Below are positions 31,208 to 41,760 of a stretch of DNA of 64,000 nucleotides, piece after piece (within the stretch, counting starts at the first letter, position 1; every line of letters starts with the position of its first letter). The position numbers and the translations under genes are program-made. The stretch is from Variovorax sp. Root473 (GTDB lineage Bacteria > Pseudomonadota > Gammaproteobacteria > Burkholderiales > Burkholderiaceae_C). The stretch lies in NCBI RefSeq assembly GCF_001426505.1, contig NZ_LMEV01000017.1, positions 44,971 to 108,970 of the forward strand, written 5' to 3'. The notes below the pieces were generated by a model. That model was not told the DNA's origin. It searched no databases and was given only the letters and a program-made list of their open reading frames with translations.

Positions 31208-32701
31208 TCAGAATTGGAAATAGAGGAAGGGGCTGTAGCCGCCCAGCTTCGAAACACACCACGCGAACAGTGCGAAGGTGCCGATGGCGAGCACCACGGT
31301 CGACAGGCGCGCCATCACCGGACGGCCGGCCATCGACTTCGGATGGGGGATCCAGCGCTCCAGCGTGATGGTCGGCGGCAGCGTCAGGCAGATGACGATC
31401 GCCACCAGCATGAGCTGGAAGAACTCGGGCTTGCGGAACGGCACCTTGCCGAACTCGCTGAACGCCGACGCCGGCGCGCCGTGCATGCCCAGCATGCCCT
31501 TGTAGATGGACATGGCCGTGTTCATGCCGTCGGCACGGAAGACGATCCAGGCCACCACCACGCACAGGAAGGTCAGCAGCCAGCCCAGCACGCGCGCGAT
31601 ACGGCCTGGGGTCGCGTTGCGGCGGATCTTGGCGTTCCAGAGGTGGTTGATCATCAGGAACACGCCGTGCATCGCACCCCAGACCACATAGGTCCAGGCC
31701 GCGCCGTGCCACAGGCCGCCCAGCAGCATCGTGAGGAACAGGTTCAGATAGCGCCGCGCCGGGCCCTTGCGGTTGCCGCCCAGCGGCACGTAGAGGTAGT
31801 CGCGCAGGAAGGTCGACAGCGAGATGTGCCAGCGGCGCCAGAACTCGATGATGTTGGTCGACTTGTAGGGTGAGCGGAAGTTGAGCGGCAGCTGCACGCC
31901 CAGGCACATCGAGAGACCCACGGCCATGTCAGAGTAGCCCGAGAAGTCGAAGTAGATCTGCAGCGTGTAGGCCAGCGCACCGAACCATGCCGTGTACAGC
32001 GTGGGCTCGATGCCCTTGTGAACGCCGTTGAACATCAGGTCGGCATACTGCCCCATCGGGTCGGCGATCAGCAGTTTCTTGGCCAGGCCGAAGACGAAGA
32101 TCGCGATGCCGATGGCGACCTTGTTCGTGTCCACGCGGTAGGTCGCGGGGTTCGCGAACTGCGGCATCATCTGCGCGTGGTGCAGCACCGGGCCCGCGAT
32201 CAGGTGCGGGAAGTAGGTGACGAACAGCATGTAGTGGATGAAGCTGCGTTCGTGCACCTTGCCCTGCCAGCAGTCGACCAGGAAGGCGATCTGCGTGAAG
32301 GTATAGAACGAGATGCCGATCGGCAGCACGATGTGCACCAGCTCGATCGGCGTGAAGCCCGCCGCGACCAACCCGGCATCGACGTTTTCGAGGAAGAAGT
32401 TGGTGTACTTGAAGACGGCGAGCACGCCCAGGTTGATCACCAGCGCGGTGATCAGCAGCGTCTTGCGCTTGCGGTCGTTGCGGCCCGGCGCGGGTGTCAG
32501 CTGCAGGCCGAACCAGTAGTTGACGCAGATGGAACCCAGCAGCAGCGGCAGGGCCTGCACGCTCCACCAGCCATAGAAGAACAGCGAGGCCAGTCCGAGA
32601 AAGCCGGCGGCGGCGCGGGTGTTGCGCTTGCCGATCAGGAAGAACCCGATCAGGACCAGCGGGAAATAGACAAAAATGAAGGGATACGAGTTGAAAAGCA
32701 T
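31208..32701 (-). CDS. MBOAT family O-acyltransferase (AlgI/DltB-like)
   Basis: Integral-membrane acyltransferase of 497 residues with about eleven helices. The MBOAT catalytic histidines are visible: His332 in LGGLWHGAAW and His345 in WGAMHGVFL. The FWRRWHISLSTFLRDYLY motif (287-304) is the AlgI family block. It probably carries acetyl groups across the membrane for use by the adjacent SGNH-like protein. Its stop is 6 bp before that gene. It occupies the slot between coaE and zapD, which are usually neighbours. Confidence 0.9.
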   Translation of the reverse strand: MLFNSYPFIFVYFPLVLIGFFLIGKRNTRAAAGFLGLASLFFYGWWSVQALPLLLGSICVNYWFGLQLTPAPGRNDRKRKTLLITALVINLGVLAVFKYTNFFLENVDAGLVAAGFTPIELVHIVLPIGISFYTFTQIAFLVDCWQGKVHERSFIHYMLFVTYFPHLIAGPVLHHAQMMPQFANPATYRVDTNKVAIGIAIFVFGLAKKLLIADPMGQYADLMFNGVHKGIEPTLYTAWFGALAYTLQIYFDFSGYSDMAVGLSMCLGVQLPLNFRSPYKSTNIIEFWRRWHISLSTFLRDYLYVPLGGNRKGPARRYLNLFLTMLLGGLWHGAAWTYVVWGAMHGVFLMINHLWNAKIRRNATPGRIARVLGWLLTFLCVVVAWIVFRADGMNTAMSIYKGMLGMHGAPASAFSEFGKVPFRKPEFFQLMLVAIVICLTLPPTITLERWIPHPKSMAGRPVMARLSTVVLAIGTFALFAWCVSKLGGYSPFLYFQF

Positions 32702-32777
32702 CTCGGGGAGGGCACTGCAATGGCGAGCGCCTTTTTGTCGTAATCGTTATAGAGCCGCCGGGGCGGCTGGCCTCGGA

Positions 32778-33389
32778 TTATCGCGTGGTGGCCGTGGCCC
32801 ACAGCTTCCAGAGACCCCGCACCTCGGTGCCTAGTTCCGCGAGCGTCAACGACTCGTTGTAAATCACGGCGTCGGCGGCGGCCCGGCGTGCCTTGCGCGA
32901 GGCCTGCTGGGCGATCACGGCACGCACGGCTTCAGGTGTCCAGCCCGAGCGCGCGACCACACGCTGCAGCTGAGTTTCTTCGCGGGCATCGACCACCAGC
33001 ACGCGGTCGACGAGGGCGCGCCAGCGACCGGATTCGACCAGCAGGGGCACGTCGAACACGACGATGGCATCCTCGCCGGCCGCGGCGGCCTGGCGTTGGG
33101 TCTCGGCGCCGATCAGCGGATGCAGGATGGCTTCGAGGCGAGCCTTGGCGCCCGCATCGGCGAACACCAGCTGGCGCATGGCGGCCCGGTCGAGGCTGCC
33201 ATCGGTCGCAATGACCGTGGGACCGAACGCGGCTTCGAGGGCCGGCATCGCAACACCGCCGGCCTGCGCGATGCTGCGTGCAATGGCGTCGGTGTCGACC
33301 AGCACCGCCCCTTCGGCCATCAGCAGCGACGCGACCGTGCTCTTGCCGCTGCCGATGCCGCCGGTCAGGCCGATGCGCTTCACCGCCAT
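32778..33389 (-). CDS. coaE: Dephospho-CoA kinase CoaE
   Basis: Last enzyme of coenzyme A synthesis, phosphorylating the 3'-hydroxyl of dephospho-CoA; 203 residues. P-loop GGIGSGKST at 10-18, then the DTDAIAR and VFDVPLLVESG motifs. 13 bp downstream of pilD in the pilB-pilC-pilD-coaE unit, a common association in beta-proteobacteria. Confidence 0.94.
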   Translation of the reverse strand: MAVKRIGLTGGIGSGKSTVASLLMAEGAVLVDTDAIARSIAQAGGVAMPALEAAFGPTVIATDGSLDRAAMRQLVFADAGAKARLEAILHPLIGAETQRQAAAAGEDAIVVFDVPLLVESGRWRALVDRVLVVDAREETQLQRVVARSGWTPEAVRAVIAQQASRKARRAAADAVIYNESLTLAELGTEVRGLWKLWATATTR

Positions 33390-33402
33390 GCTGTTGTCGT
33401 TG

Positions 33403-34368
33403 TCAGAGGGCCAAGGCCCCGAAAGGGAAGGCGAAGGGAATCCACTGCTTCACGACGGCAGGACCGGCCACGAGGCAGATCAGGCCGGCACCGGCCAGAA
33501 AAGGGCCGAAGGCGATGGGGATGTCCTTGTGGGCCAGCTTGCCGGCAAAGCGCAGCGCGAGGCCGATCACGGCGCCCACCACCGAAGACACGAGGATGAT
33601 CGCGATGAGGTAGTCGGCGCCGAGCCAGGCGCCCAATGCCGCGAGCAGTTTGAAGTCCCCATGTCCCATGCCTTCCTTGCCTGTGGCCAGGCGGTAGCCA
33701 TGGTACACAAGCCACAGGCTGAGATAGCCGAACACAGCGCCCCAGACGGCAGCGTTCAGGGCGATGCCCGTCCAGCCCATGGCCGCGCCGACGAGGCCCA
33801 GCCAGAGCAGCGGGTAGTTCAGCGAATCGGGCAGAAACTGCGTGTCGAAGTCGATGAGGAACTGGCAGATCAGCACCGCGCCGAAGGCCGCCCAGAGCGC
33901 GCCTGCCGGGGTGATGCCGAAGCGATGCGCGCACAGGGCGAACAGCCCGCCGGTGATCAACTCGACGAGGGGATAGCGCGGGCTGATCGAGGTCCTGCAG
34001 CTGGCGCATCGGCCACGCAGCAGCAGGTAGCTCAGCACGGGGATGTTCTGGTACCAGCGGATCTGGTGGCCACAGGCGCCGCAGCGCGAAGCAGGGCGCG
34101 AAAGATCGAACGGCGGCAGCTTCCCGAGGGCTTCGGCCGCCTTGTCGGCGGCCGCTTCGAGGCCTGCGGGCGGCACCGACTTCGGGCCGAAGACCAGCGA
34201 CCACAGCGAAGGCATGTCCTTCGACGACATGAGATTGGCGACCGCATCGCTCAGCCAGCCCCGGTACATCATGACCGGCGTGCGGTAGATCACCACGTTG
34301 AGGAAGCTGCCGACCAACAGCCCCAACACACCGGCCAATGCGGTGTCGAACCCCTGCGACACCAGCAT
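33403..34368 (-). CDS. pilD: Prepilin peptidase/N-methyltransferase PilD
   Basis: Aspartyl membrane protease of about 321 residues that cleaves and N-methylates type IV prepilins and type II pseudopilins. The zinc site has Cys96, Cys99, Cys121, Cys124. The catalytic aspartates lie in LIDFDTQFLPD (Asp173/175) and GHGDFK (Asp238). Residues 36-90 form an extended loop before the zinc site, as in many beta-proteobacterial PilD. The ATG shares one base with the pilC stop (TGATG), so translation is coupled. Confidence 0.94.
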   Translation of the reverse strand: MLVSQGFDTALAGVLGLLVGSFLNVVIYRTPVMMYRGWLSDAVANLMSSKDMPSLWSLVFGPKSVPPAGLEAAADKAAEALGKLPPFDLSRPASRCGACGHQIRWYQNIPVLSYLLLRGRCASCRTSISPRYPLVELITGGLFALCAHRFGITPAGALWAAFGAVLICQFLIDFDTQFLPDSLNYPLLWLGLVGAAMGWTGIALNAAVWGAVFGYLSLWLVYHGYRLATGKEGMGHGDFKLLAALGAWLGADYLIAIILVSSVVGAVIGLALRFAGKLAHKDIPIAFGPFLAGAGLICLVAGPAVVKQWIPFAFPFGALAL

Positions 34369-35597
34369 CAGACGACCTGGCCGAGCTTGAAGATGGGCAG
34401 GTACATCGACACCACGATGCCACCGATGATGACGCCGAGGAACACGATGATGATCGGCTCCATCAGGCTGGAGAGTCCGGCGACCATGTCGTCGACTTCG
34501 GATTCGTAGAAGTCCGCGGCCTTGCCCAGCATGTGATCGATGGAGCCCGATTCCTCGCCGATGGCGGTCATCTGGATCACCATCGAGGGGAACAGATTGA
34601 CGTTGGTCATGGCCGTCGTCAGGCTGGTGCCGGTCGAGACTTCCTGCTGGATCTTGGCAGTGGCATCGCCGTAGACCGAATTTCCCGATGCACCGCCCAC
34701 GGAGTCGAGCGCTTCGACCAGTGGCACGCCGGCAGCAAACATGGTGGCGAGCGTGCGGGTCCAGCGGGCCACGCAGGATTTTTCGATCAGCGTGCCGAAG
34801 ATGGGAAGGCGCAGCAGCAGGCGGTCCATGACCTTCTGGACGCGCTCGTTGCGCTTCCAGGCCTGGAGGAAGAAGTAGATGCCGCCACCGAGCACGCCGA
34901 AGATCAGCCACCAGTAAGACACGAAGAATTCACTGATCGCCATCACGATCAGCGTCGGCGCAGGCAGGTCGGCGCCGAACGAGCTGAACACCTGCTTGAA
35001 CGCGGGGATCACGAAGATCATGATGATCGCCACCACGATGAAGGCCACGACGACCACCGAAGTCGGGTACATCAGCGCCGACTTGATCTTCGACTTGATC
35101 GCCTCGGTCTTCTCCATGTAGGTGGCCAGGCGGTCGAGCAGGTCTTCCAGAATACCGGCCGCCTCACCGGCTTCCACGAGGTTGCAATACAGGTTGTCGA
35201 AGTACTTCGGAAACTTGCGAAAGGCCGCCGACAACGAGGTGCCGGTTTCGACGTCGCTGCGGATGTCGTTCAGCAGCTTGGCCACGCTGGGGTTGGCATT
35301 GCCGCGGCCGACGATGTCGAAGGACTGAAGCAGCGGTACGCCTGCCTTCATCATGGTCGCGAGCTGGCGCGTGAAGATCGCGATGTCCTTGGGCTTGATC
35401 GACTTGCCCGAGCGCATGCGGCGCTTCTTGATCTTGGACGCCAGCACGCCCTGCCGGCGCAGCGCCGCCTGCACCTGGTTCTCCCCGGCGGCCCGGAGTT
35501 CGCCGCGCACCAGCTTGCCGTTGCGGTCCTTGCCTTCCCATTCGAAGACGAATTCCTTGTGCGTGACCTGGGAGCGGGAGGATGCCACTGTTGCCAT
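34368..35597 (-). CDS. pilC: Type IV pilus inner-membrane platform protein PilC
   Basis: Type II secretion/type IV pilus assembly platform (GspF family), 409 residues. Two homologous cytoplasmic helical domains, each followed by membrane segments; FTRQLATMMKAGVPLLQSFD marks the first domain (about 75) and a similar stretch, RTLATMFAAGVPLVEALD, the second. Works with PilB during extension. 24 bp after pilB. Confidence 0.95.
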   Translation of the reverse strand: MATVASSRSQVTHKEFVFEWEGKDRNGKLVRGELRAAGENQVQAALRRQGVLASKIKKRRMRSGKSIKPKDIAIFTRQLATMMKAGVPLLQSFDIVGRGNANPSVAKLLNDIRSDVETGTSLSAAFRKFPKYFDNLYCNLVEAGEAAGILEDLLDRLATYMEKTEAIKSKIKSALMYPTSVVVVAFIVVAIIMIFVIPAFKQVFSSFGADLPAPTLIVMAISEFFVSYWWLIFGVLGGGIYFFLQAWKRNERVQKVMDRLLLRLPIFGTLIEKSCVARWTRTLATMFAAGVPLVEALDSVGGASGNSVYGDATAKIQQEVSTGTSLTTAMTNVNLFPSMVIQMTAIGEESGSIDHMLGKAADFYESEVDDMVAGLSSLMEPIIIVFLGVIIGGIVVSMYLPIFKLGQVV

Positions 35598-35621
35598 TCG
35601 ATCTCCGGTTCAGTGTGTTCG

Positions 35622-37355
35622 TTATAGGTTGGTGCAGGCCACGACTTCTTCGAGCGAAGTGAGACCCTGCATGACTTTGCGAAGGCCCGACTGGCGCAGC
35701 GAGCGCACGCCTTCGGCTTCGGATTGGTTCGCGATGTCCAGCGCACTGCCATCGCGCAGGATGATTTCCTGGATGGCTTCGGAAATCGGCATCACCTGAT
35801 AGATGCCGACCCGGCCCTTGTAGCCGCCGCTGCAGGCGGCGCAGCCGACCGGGCGATAGGGTTTCCAGGTGCCGTTGATGTCTTCCTCTTTGAAGCCGGC
35901 CTCGAGCAAGGCGTCGCGTGGAATGTCGATCGGCGCTCGGCACAGCATGCACAGCCGACGCGCAAGGCGTTGCGCGGTGATCAGGATCACGCTCGACGCG
36001 ATGTTGAACGGCGCGATGCCCATGTTGCGCATGCGTGTCAGCGTGGTCGGCGCGTCGTTGGTGTGCAGCGTCGACAGCACCAGGTGACCGGTCTGTGCCG
36101 CCTTGATCGAGATGTCGGCAGTTTCGAGGTCGCGGATTTCGCCGACCATGATGATGTCGGGATCCTGCCGCAGGAACGCGCGCAGCGCGGCCGCGAACGT
36201 GAGGCCCGCTTTCTCGTTGACATTGACCTGGTTGACGCCGGGCAGGTTGATTTCCGACGGGTCTTCCGCCGTCGCGATGTTGACGCCCGGCTGGTTGAGC
36301 AGGTTCAGGCAGGTGTACAGCGACACGGTCTTGCCCGAGCCCGTGGGGCCGGTCACCAGCACCATGCCGTAGGGGCGGCCAATGGCGTGCAGGAGGCGTT
36401 CTTTCTCGTCGGCGTCGTAGCCCAGGGCGTCGATGCCCATGCGGGCGCTGCTCGGGTCCAGGATACGCACGACGATTTTTTCGCCGAACAGCGTGGGCAG
36501 CGTGCTCACGCGGAAGTCGATCACGCGGTCGGGGCCGATCTTGAGCTTCATGCGGCCGTCCTGAGGCACGCGCTTTTCCGAGATGTCGAGCCGGGAAATG
36601 ACCTTGATGCGCGAGGCCAGCTTGTCCTTGATGACCGTGGGCGGGCTGGCGATTTCGCGCAGTTCGCCGTCGACCCGGAAACGCACCCGGTAATGGTGTT
36701 CGTAGGGCTCGAAGTGAATGTCCGAGGCCCGCATGCTCACCGCGTCGAGCAGCATCTTGTGCAGGAAGCGCACCACGGGGGCGTCTTCGACTTCGGCGAT
36801 GGCCTGCTCGTTGGCGTCGCCCGAGGTGTCAGCCGTGACATCGTCGAACTCGAATTCGGTGCCGACGATGCTGTTGATCGTTTCAGCCGCACTCGCCGCG
36901 GCAGCCTCGATCATGCGCGAGAGCTTGTCGTACTCCGCGATGACCCAGTCCACGCCCATTTGCGACGCGAACTTGATCTTCTCTGCAGCCTGCTGGTCCG
37001 AGGGGTCGGCCGTGGCGACGATCAGGCGGTTGTTGCGCTTGCTGAGAACGACGATGCGATATGCATGGCAGAGCTTTGGGTCGAGCAGGTCCTTGGGCAG
37101 GCGCTGGTGATCGATGGCATCGAGGTCGAGCAACGGGGCGCCGAAGGCGCTTGACAGGGTATGGGCGAGGTCTGCAGCCGAGACGGCGCCCGTACCGGTC
37201 AGTTCGGCGATGAAACTGGTGCGCCCGCTCAGCGACTTCTGGTAGATCTCTTCGGCGGATTTCGCCGCAAGCTTGCCGGCGGACACCAGGGCGCGCGCCA
37301 AGCCGGGAAGGGCGATCTGCGTAGTTTCTTTAACGGGAATTTCGGCAGCGGCCAT
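35622..37355 (-). CDS. pilB: Type IV pilus assembly ATPase PilB
   Basis: Extension ATPase of 577 residues in the GspE/PilB family. An N-terminal MshEN domain (about 1-170) precedes the RecA-like core with Walker A GPTGSGKT (336-343), Asp box and His box. A C-terminal tetracysteine zinc site has CMLC...CAAC. First gene of the pilB-pilC-pilD-coaE unit. The pilin gene itself is not in the window. Confidence 0.96.
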   Translation of the reverse strand: MAAAEIPVKETTQIALPGLARALVSAGKLAAKSAEEIYQKSLSGRTSFIAELTGTGAVSAADLAHTLSSAFGAPLLDLDAIDHQRLPKDLLDPKLCHAYRIVVLSKRNNRLIVATADPSDQQAAEKIKFASQMGVDWVIAEYDKLSRMIEAAAASAAETINSIVGTEFEFDDVTADTSGDANEQAIAEVEDAPVVRFLHKMLLDAVSMRASDIHFEPYEHHYRVRFRVDGELREIASPPTVIKDKLASRIKVISRLDISEKRVPQDGRMKLKIGPDRVIDFRVSTLPTLFGEKIVVRILDPSSARMGIDALGYDADEKERLLHAIGRPYGMVLVTGPTGSGKTVSLYTCLNLLNQPGVNIATAEDPSEINLPGVNQVNVNEKAGLTFAAALRAFLRQDPDIIMVGEIRDLETADISIKAAQTGHLVLSTLHTNDAPTTLTRMRNMGIAPFNIASSVILITAQRLARRLCMLCRAPIDIPRDALLEAGFKEEDINGTWKPYRPVGCAACSGGYKGRVGIYQVMPISEAIQEIILRDGSALDIANQSEAEGVRSLRQSGLRKVMQGLTSLEEVVACTNL

Positions 37356-37450
37356 TCAGCGAATGCAAAAGATGTGAAAAAGTGCTTCACGATCATCGCT
37401 GAACACGCCTGTGCTGTAAATCGTTACACAGCAACAGGAGCTGACATTGA

Positions 37451-37476
37451 ATGGACCAGTCGAGAAAAACTGGTCG
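37451..37476 (-). terminator. Possible terminator at the 3' end of tRNA-Pro
   Basis: On the minus strand the encoded CCA is followed by GTTTTTC, and ACCAGT pairs with ACTGGT across an 8-nt loop. The stem uses the last bases of the tRNA gene, so it forms only in precursor RNA. Short stem and T run only; moderate support. Confidence 0.4.
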
Positions 37477-37547
37477 GGGTGAGAGGATTCGAACCTCCGG
37501 CCTCTACGTCCCGAACGTAGCGCTCTACCAGGCTAAGCTACACCCCG
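37471..37547 (-). tRNA. tRNA-Pro (anticodon CGG)
   Basis: Read on the minus strand, acceptor CGGGGTG pairs with CACCCCG, the D arm is TAGCTTAGCCTGGTAGAGC, the anticodon loop TTCGGGA sits in stem CTACG/CGTAG giving anticodon CGG, and the T loop is GGTTCGAATCC. The encoded CCA end is present at 37473-37471, for a total of 77 nt. It lies between ispB and pilB. Confidence 0.95.
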
Positions 37548-37596
37548 ATTGGTTGCAAAAATGAAATCGTCCTAGAGGCCAACTCTGGTGAGGTGT

Positions 37597-38589
37597 TCAG
37601 GCACGTCGCTCAAGCAACTGAGCCGCTAATTGTAGCAAACCTGAAGCGTGCAAATTCGACGGAAGGTCGCGCAATGCATGAATTGCGCGTTCAGCCTCTG
37701 CGGCGGCGGCTGCGCGCGAGGCTTCCAGGGCGCCGGTTTCGCGAACGATCTCGACGATTTTCCCCAGCTGTGTGGTGTCGCCGGCCTCGATGGCGGCGCG
37801 CACCAAGGCGCTCTGCTCGGGCGTGCCGCGCTGCATGGCGAAGATCAGCGGCAGGGTGGTCTTGCCTTCGCGCAGGTCGTCACCGACGTTCTTCCCGGTT
37901 TCCTGAGCGTCGCCTGCGTAATCGAGCACGTCGTCGATCACCTGGAAGGCGGTGCCTAGCGCCTGTCCGTAGGTGGCGCAGGCTTCTTCGACTTCGGGTG
38001 TGGTGCCGGCCAGCACCGCTGCCAGCCGGGTGCTTGCCTCGAAGAGCTTGGCGGTCTTGGAGCGGATCACGCGCAGGTATGCCGCTTCGTCCAGCGAGGC
38101 GTCGTGCATGTTCATCAGCTGCAGCACTTCGCCTTCCGCGATCACGTTGGTCGCTTCGGCCAGGATCTGCATGATGCGCATGTTGTTTGCATCCAACATC
38201 ATCTGGAAGGCGCGCGAATACAGGAAATCGCCCACGAGCACGCTGGCGGGGTTGCCGAAGGATTCGTTGGCGGTGGCGCGGCCGCGGCGCAGGGTCGATT
38301 CGTCGACCACGTCGTCGTGCAGCAAAGTGGCCGTGTGGATGAACTCCACCACGGCCGCCAGGTTGAAGCGCTGTTCGCCCGTGTAGCCGAGCGCGCCTGC
38401 CATGAGCAGCAACAGCGCCGGCCGCAGTCGCTTGCCGCCGGCCGAGATGATGTATTGCGAAACCTGGCTGACCAGCGGCACGCCGGTGTTCAGGCGCAGG
38501 GCGATCACACGGTCGACTTCGACCATGTCGCCGGCAATCAGGTCCAGCACGGTGGCGGTGGGGGAGGTGTCGGCGGCGGGAACTGGCAA
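37597..38589 (-). CDS. ispB: Octaprenyl/polyprenyl diphosphate synthase IspB
   Basis: Trans-polyprenyl synthase making the ubiquinone side chain, about 330 residues from a TTG start. The two aspartate-rich substrate sites are visible: LLHDDVVDES and VIDDVLDYAGD. GGKRLRPAL binds the diphosphate. The start is uncertain: TTG 38589, GTG 38550 or ATG 38526; comparison with the E. coli N-terminus rules out the shortest and mildly favours a start before the GTG. Divergent from rplU; a TATAAT hexamer lies 58 bp upstream. Confidence 0.92.
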   Translation of the reverse strand: MPVPAADTSPTATVLDLIAGDMVEVDRVIALRLNTGVPLVSQVSQYIISAGGKRLRPALLLLMAGALGYTGEQRFNLAAVVEFIHTATLLHDDVVDESTLRRGRATANESFGNPASVLVGDFLYSRAFQMMLDANNMRIMQILAEATNVIAEGEVLQLMNMHDASLDEAAYLRVIRSKTAKLFEASTRLAAVLAGTTPEVEEACATYGQALGTAFQVIDDVLDYAGDAQETGKNVGDDLREGKTTLPLIFAMQRGTPEQSALVRAAIEAGDTTQLGKIVEIVRETGALEASRAAAAAEAERAIHALRDLPSNLHASGLLQLAAQLLERRA

Positions 38590-38646
38590 AGCGAAGGCGC
38601 GGGGCGCTGCGAAGATGAGGGCGGCCGTAGAGGCCGGAACGCCGGA

Positions 38647-38652
38647 ATTATA
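38647..38652 (-). promoter_or_regulatory. ispB: Candidate -10 box of ispB (TATAAT)
   Basis: Perfect TATAAT on the minus strand, 58 bp before the TTG start of ispB. No clear -35 box is seen at 16-18 bp, so the promoter may depend on an activator or an extended element. Confidence 0.5.
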
Positions 38653-38717
38653 GGGAAGCCATGCACGAATCCCGGGCGCGCCTCGGAGGCTGGGTGGTGA
38701 GCGATCGCGAACCGCGC

Positions 38718-38723
38718 TATAAT
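38718..38723 (+). promoter_or_regulatory. rplU: Candidate -10 box of rplU (TATAAT)
   Basis: Perfect TATAAT on the plus strand, about 50 bp before the rplU ATG, with TGGTGA at the -35 position 17 bp upstream, a three-of-six match to the consensus. It leaves a 43-nt untranslated leader with AAGAGG as the ribosome site. Confidence 0.6.
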
Positions 38724-38772
38724 CTTGGGCTCTGCGGAATTCGCTGCGGGGACTCATTTCTAAGAGGTTTAC

Positions 38773-39084
38773 ATGTACGCGGTCATAAAAACCGGCGGCA
38801 AGCAATATCGCGTTGCTTCCGGCGAAAAAATTAAAGTAGAACAGATTGCTGCGGACGTAGGCCAGGAAATCGTGATCGACCAGGTTCTGGCTGTCGGAAA
38901 CGGCGCTGAAATCAAGGTTGGCACGCCCCTGGTGTCCGGCGCAACGGTGACAGTCACGGTGCTGTCGCACGGCAAGCACGACAAGGTCGGCATCTTCAAG
39001 ATGCGCCGTCGCAAGCACTATCAAAAACGTCAAGGCCATCGCCAGCAGTTCACCGAACTGCAAATCGGCGCGATCGCCGGCTAA
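38773..39084 (+). CDS. rplU: 50S ribosomal protein L21
   Basis: Large-subunit ribosomal protein of 103 residues, typical start [20 protein letters not shown] and basic C-terminal [16 protein letters not shown] block. First gene of rplU-rpmA; 12 bp before rpmA. The start region is less GC-rich than the neighbours, as in many highly expressed genes. Confidence 0.97.
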   Translation: MYAVIKTGGKQYRVASGEKIKVEQIAADVGQEIVIDQVLAVGNGAEIKVGTPLVSGATVTVTVLSHGKHDKVGIFKMRRRKHYQKRQGHRQQFTELQIGAIAG

Positions 39085-39096
39085 GGAGCACATTCC

Positions 39097-39357
39097 ATGG
39101 CACAGAAAAAAGGCGGCGGCTCAACGCGAAACGGGCGCGATTCCAAGCCCAAGATGCTCGGTGTGAAGGCCTTCGGCGGCGAACTGATCAGCGCAGGCTC
39201 GATCATCGTGCGCCAGCGTGGCACCCAGTTCCACCCCGGCGTGAACGTCGGCGTGGGCAAGGACCACACGCTCTTCGCCCTGGTCGACGGCCACGTGTCG
39301 TTCGGTCACAAGGGTGCGCTGAACAAACACATGGTCAACGTGACGCCCGCGGCCTAA
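39097..39357 (+). CDS. rpmA: 50S ribosomal protein L27
   Basis: Ribosomal protein of 86 residues near the peptidyl transferase centre. The N-terminus [19 protein letters not shown] is the unprocessed form in most Gram-negatives. Followed by a hairpin and then obgE. Confidence 0.97.
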   Translation: MAQKKGGGSTRNGRDSKPKMLGVKAFGGELISAGSIIVRQRGTQFHPGVNVGVGKDHTLFALVDGHVSFGHKGALNKHMVNVTPAA

Positions 39358-39385
39358 GCCCCGCAGTCACTTCGATCTTTCCGAG

Positions 39386-39410
39386 GCCCCGCATTGCCGG
39401 GGCTTCTTCA
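39386..39410 (+). terminator. Rho-independent-type hairpin after rpmA
   Basis: GCCCCG-CATTGC-CGGGGC forms a 6-bp GC stem (39386-39391/39398-39403), followed by TTCTTCATTT. It lies in the 72-bp rpmA-obgE gap, so it may partly separate ribosomal protein transcription from obgE. Confidence 0.6.
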
Positions 39411-39417
39411 TTTGTAA

Positions 39418-40506
<1,089 letters not shown>

Positions 40507-40586
40507 GGGCGTCGCGGCACCTTCGGTGCTGCAAAATGGATAGCAAGCAGCGCAGGCTGCATCCCTGAAACACGCCTTCTTCCTTC

Positions 40587-41726
40587 ATGACCTCGAATTC
40601 CGGTTCCACTGCCTTGCGGGATGCCCGCCGTATCGTCGTCAAGGTGGGCTCCAGCCTCGTGACCAACGAGGGGCGCGGCCTCGACGAAGCCGCCATCGGT
40701 GAGTGGTGCCGGCAACTGGCGCAACTGGTGCGCGACGGGCGCGAAGTGGTCATGGTGTCGAGCGGCGCCATCGCCGAGGGCATGAAGCGCCTCGGCTGGA
40801 AGAGCCGGCCGCACGAAGTGCATGAGCTGCAGGCCGCGGCGGCCGTCGGGCAGATGGGCCTGGCCCAGATGTACGAGACCAAGCTGCGCGAGAACCAGAT
40901 CGGCAGCGCGCAGGTGCTGCTGACGCACGCCGATCTCGCAGACCGCGAGCGCTACCTGAACGCGCGCTCGACCCTCGTCACCTTGCTGCGCCTGGGCGTG
41001 GTGCCGGTGGTCAACGAGAACGACACCGTGGTCAACGACGAGATCAAGTTCGGCGACAACGACACGCTCGGCGCGCTGGTTGCCAACCTGATCGAGGCCG
41101 ATGCCCTCATCATCCTGACCGACCAGAAGGGCCTGTACACGGCCGACCCGCGCAAGGACCCCGAGGCGAAATTCGTGCACGAGGCCGTTGCTGGCGACCC
41201 GGCGCTCGAAGCCATGGCGGGTGGTGCCGGCTCGAGCATCGGGCGCGGCGGCATGATCACCAAGATCCTCGCGGCCAAGCGCGCGGCGGGGTCCGGCGCT
41301 TCCACGGTCATCGCCTGGGGCCGCGAAGCCGATGCGCTGTTGAGGCTCACGCGCGGCGAATCGATCGGCACGCTGCTGGTGGCGCAGACTGCCAAACACC
41401 AGGCGCGCAAGCGCTGGATGGCCGATCACCTGCAGCTGCGTGGTGCCGTCATCGTCGATGCAGGCGCGGCCGCCAAGGTGCGCGGCGAAGGCAAGAGCTT
41501 GCTGCCGATCGGCATGACAGGTGTGTCGGGTGAATTCTCGCGCGGCGACGTGATCGCGGTGCGCGACGTCGATGGCGTCGAGCTGGCCCGTGGGCTGGCC
41601 AACTATTCGAGCGTGGAGGCCCGGCTGCTGTGCCGCAAGCCGTCAGCCGAATTCGAGCGCCTGCTGGGTTACACGGCCGAGCCGGAGATGGTGCACCGCG
41701 ACAACATGGTGCTGATGCCCGGTTGA
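40587..41726 (+). CDS. proB: Glutamate 5-kinase ProB
   Basis: First enzyme of proline biosynthesis, 379 residues. The amino-acid kinase domain (about 10-265) carries [11 protein letters not shown] and [17 protein letters not shown]; the C-terminal PUA domain (about 285-375) is complete. 80 bp after obgE, same direction. Confidence 0.96.
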   Translation: MTSNSGSTALRDARRIVVKVGSSLVTNEGRGLDEAAIGEWCRQLAQLVRDGREVVMVSSGAIAEGMKRLGWKSRPHEVHELQAAAAVGQMGLAQMYETKLRENQIGSAQVLLTHADLADRERYLNARSTLVTLLRLGVVPVVNENDTVVNDEIKFGDNDTLGALVANLIEADALIILTDQKGLYTADPRKDPEAKFVHEAVAGDPALEAMAGGAGSSIGRGGMITKILAAKRAAGSGASTVIAWGREADALLRLTRGESIGTLLVAQTAKHQARKRWMADHLQLRGAVIVDAGAAAKVRGEGKSLLPIGMTGVSGEFSRGDVIAVRDVDGVELARGLANYSSVEARLLCRKPSAEFERLLGYTAEPEMVHRDNMVLMPG

Positions 41727-41760
41727 TCTTCAGGGCGGGGCGCCGTGCCCCGCCGCTGCT

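Noticed and set aside
29273-31873. An 866-codon plus-strand frame across yacG, zapD and the O-acetylation pair
   Set aside because: It crosses several well-supported opposite-strand genes and their junctions and has antisense-type composition.
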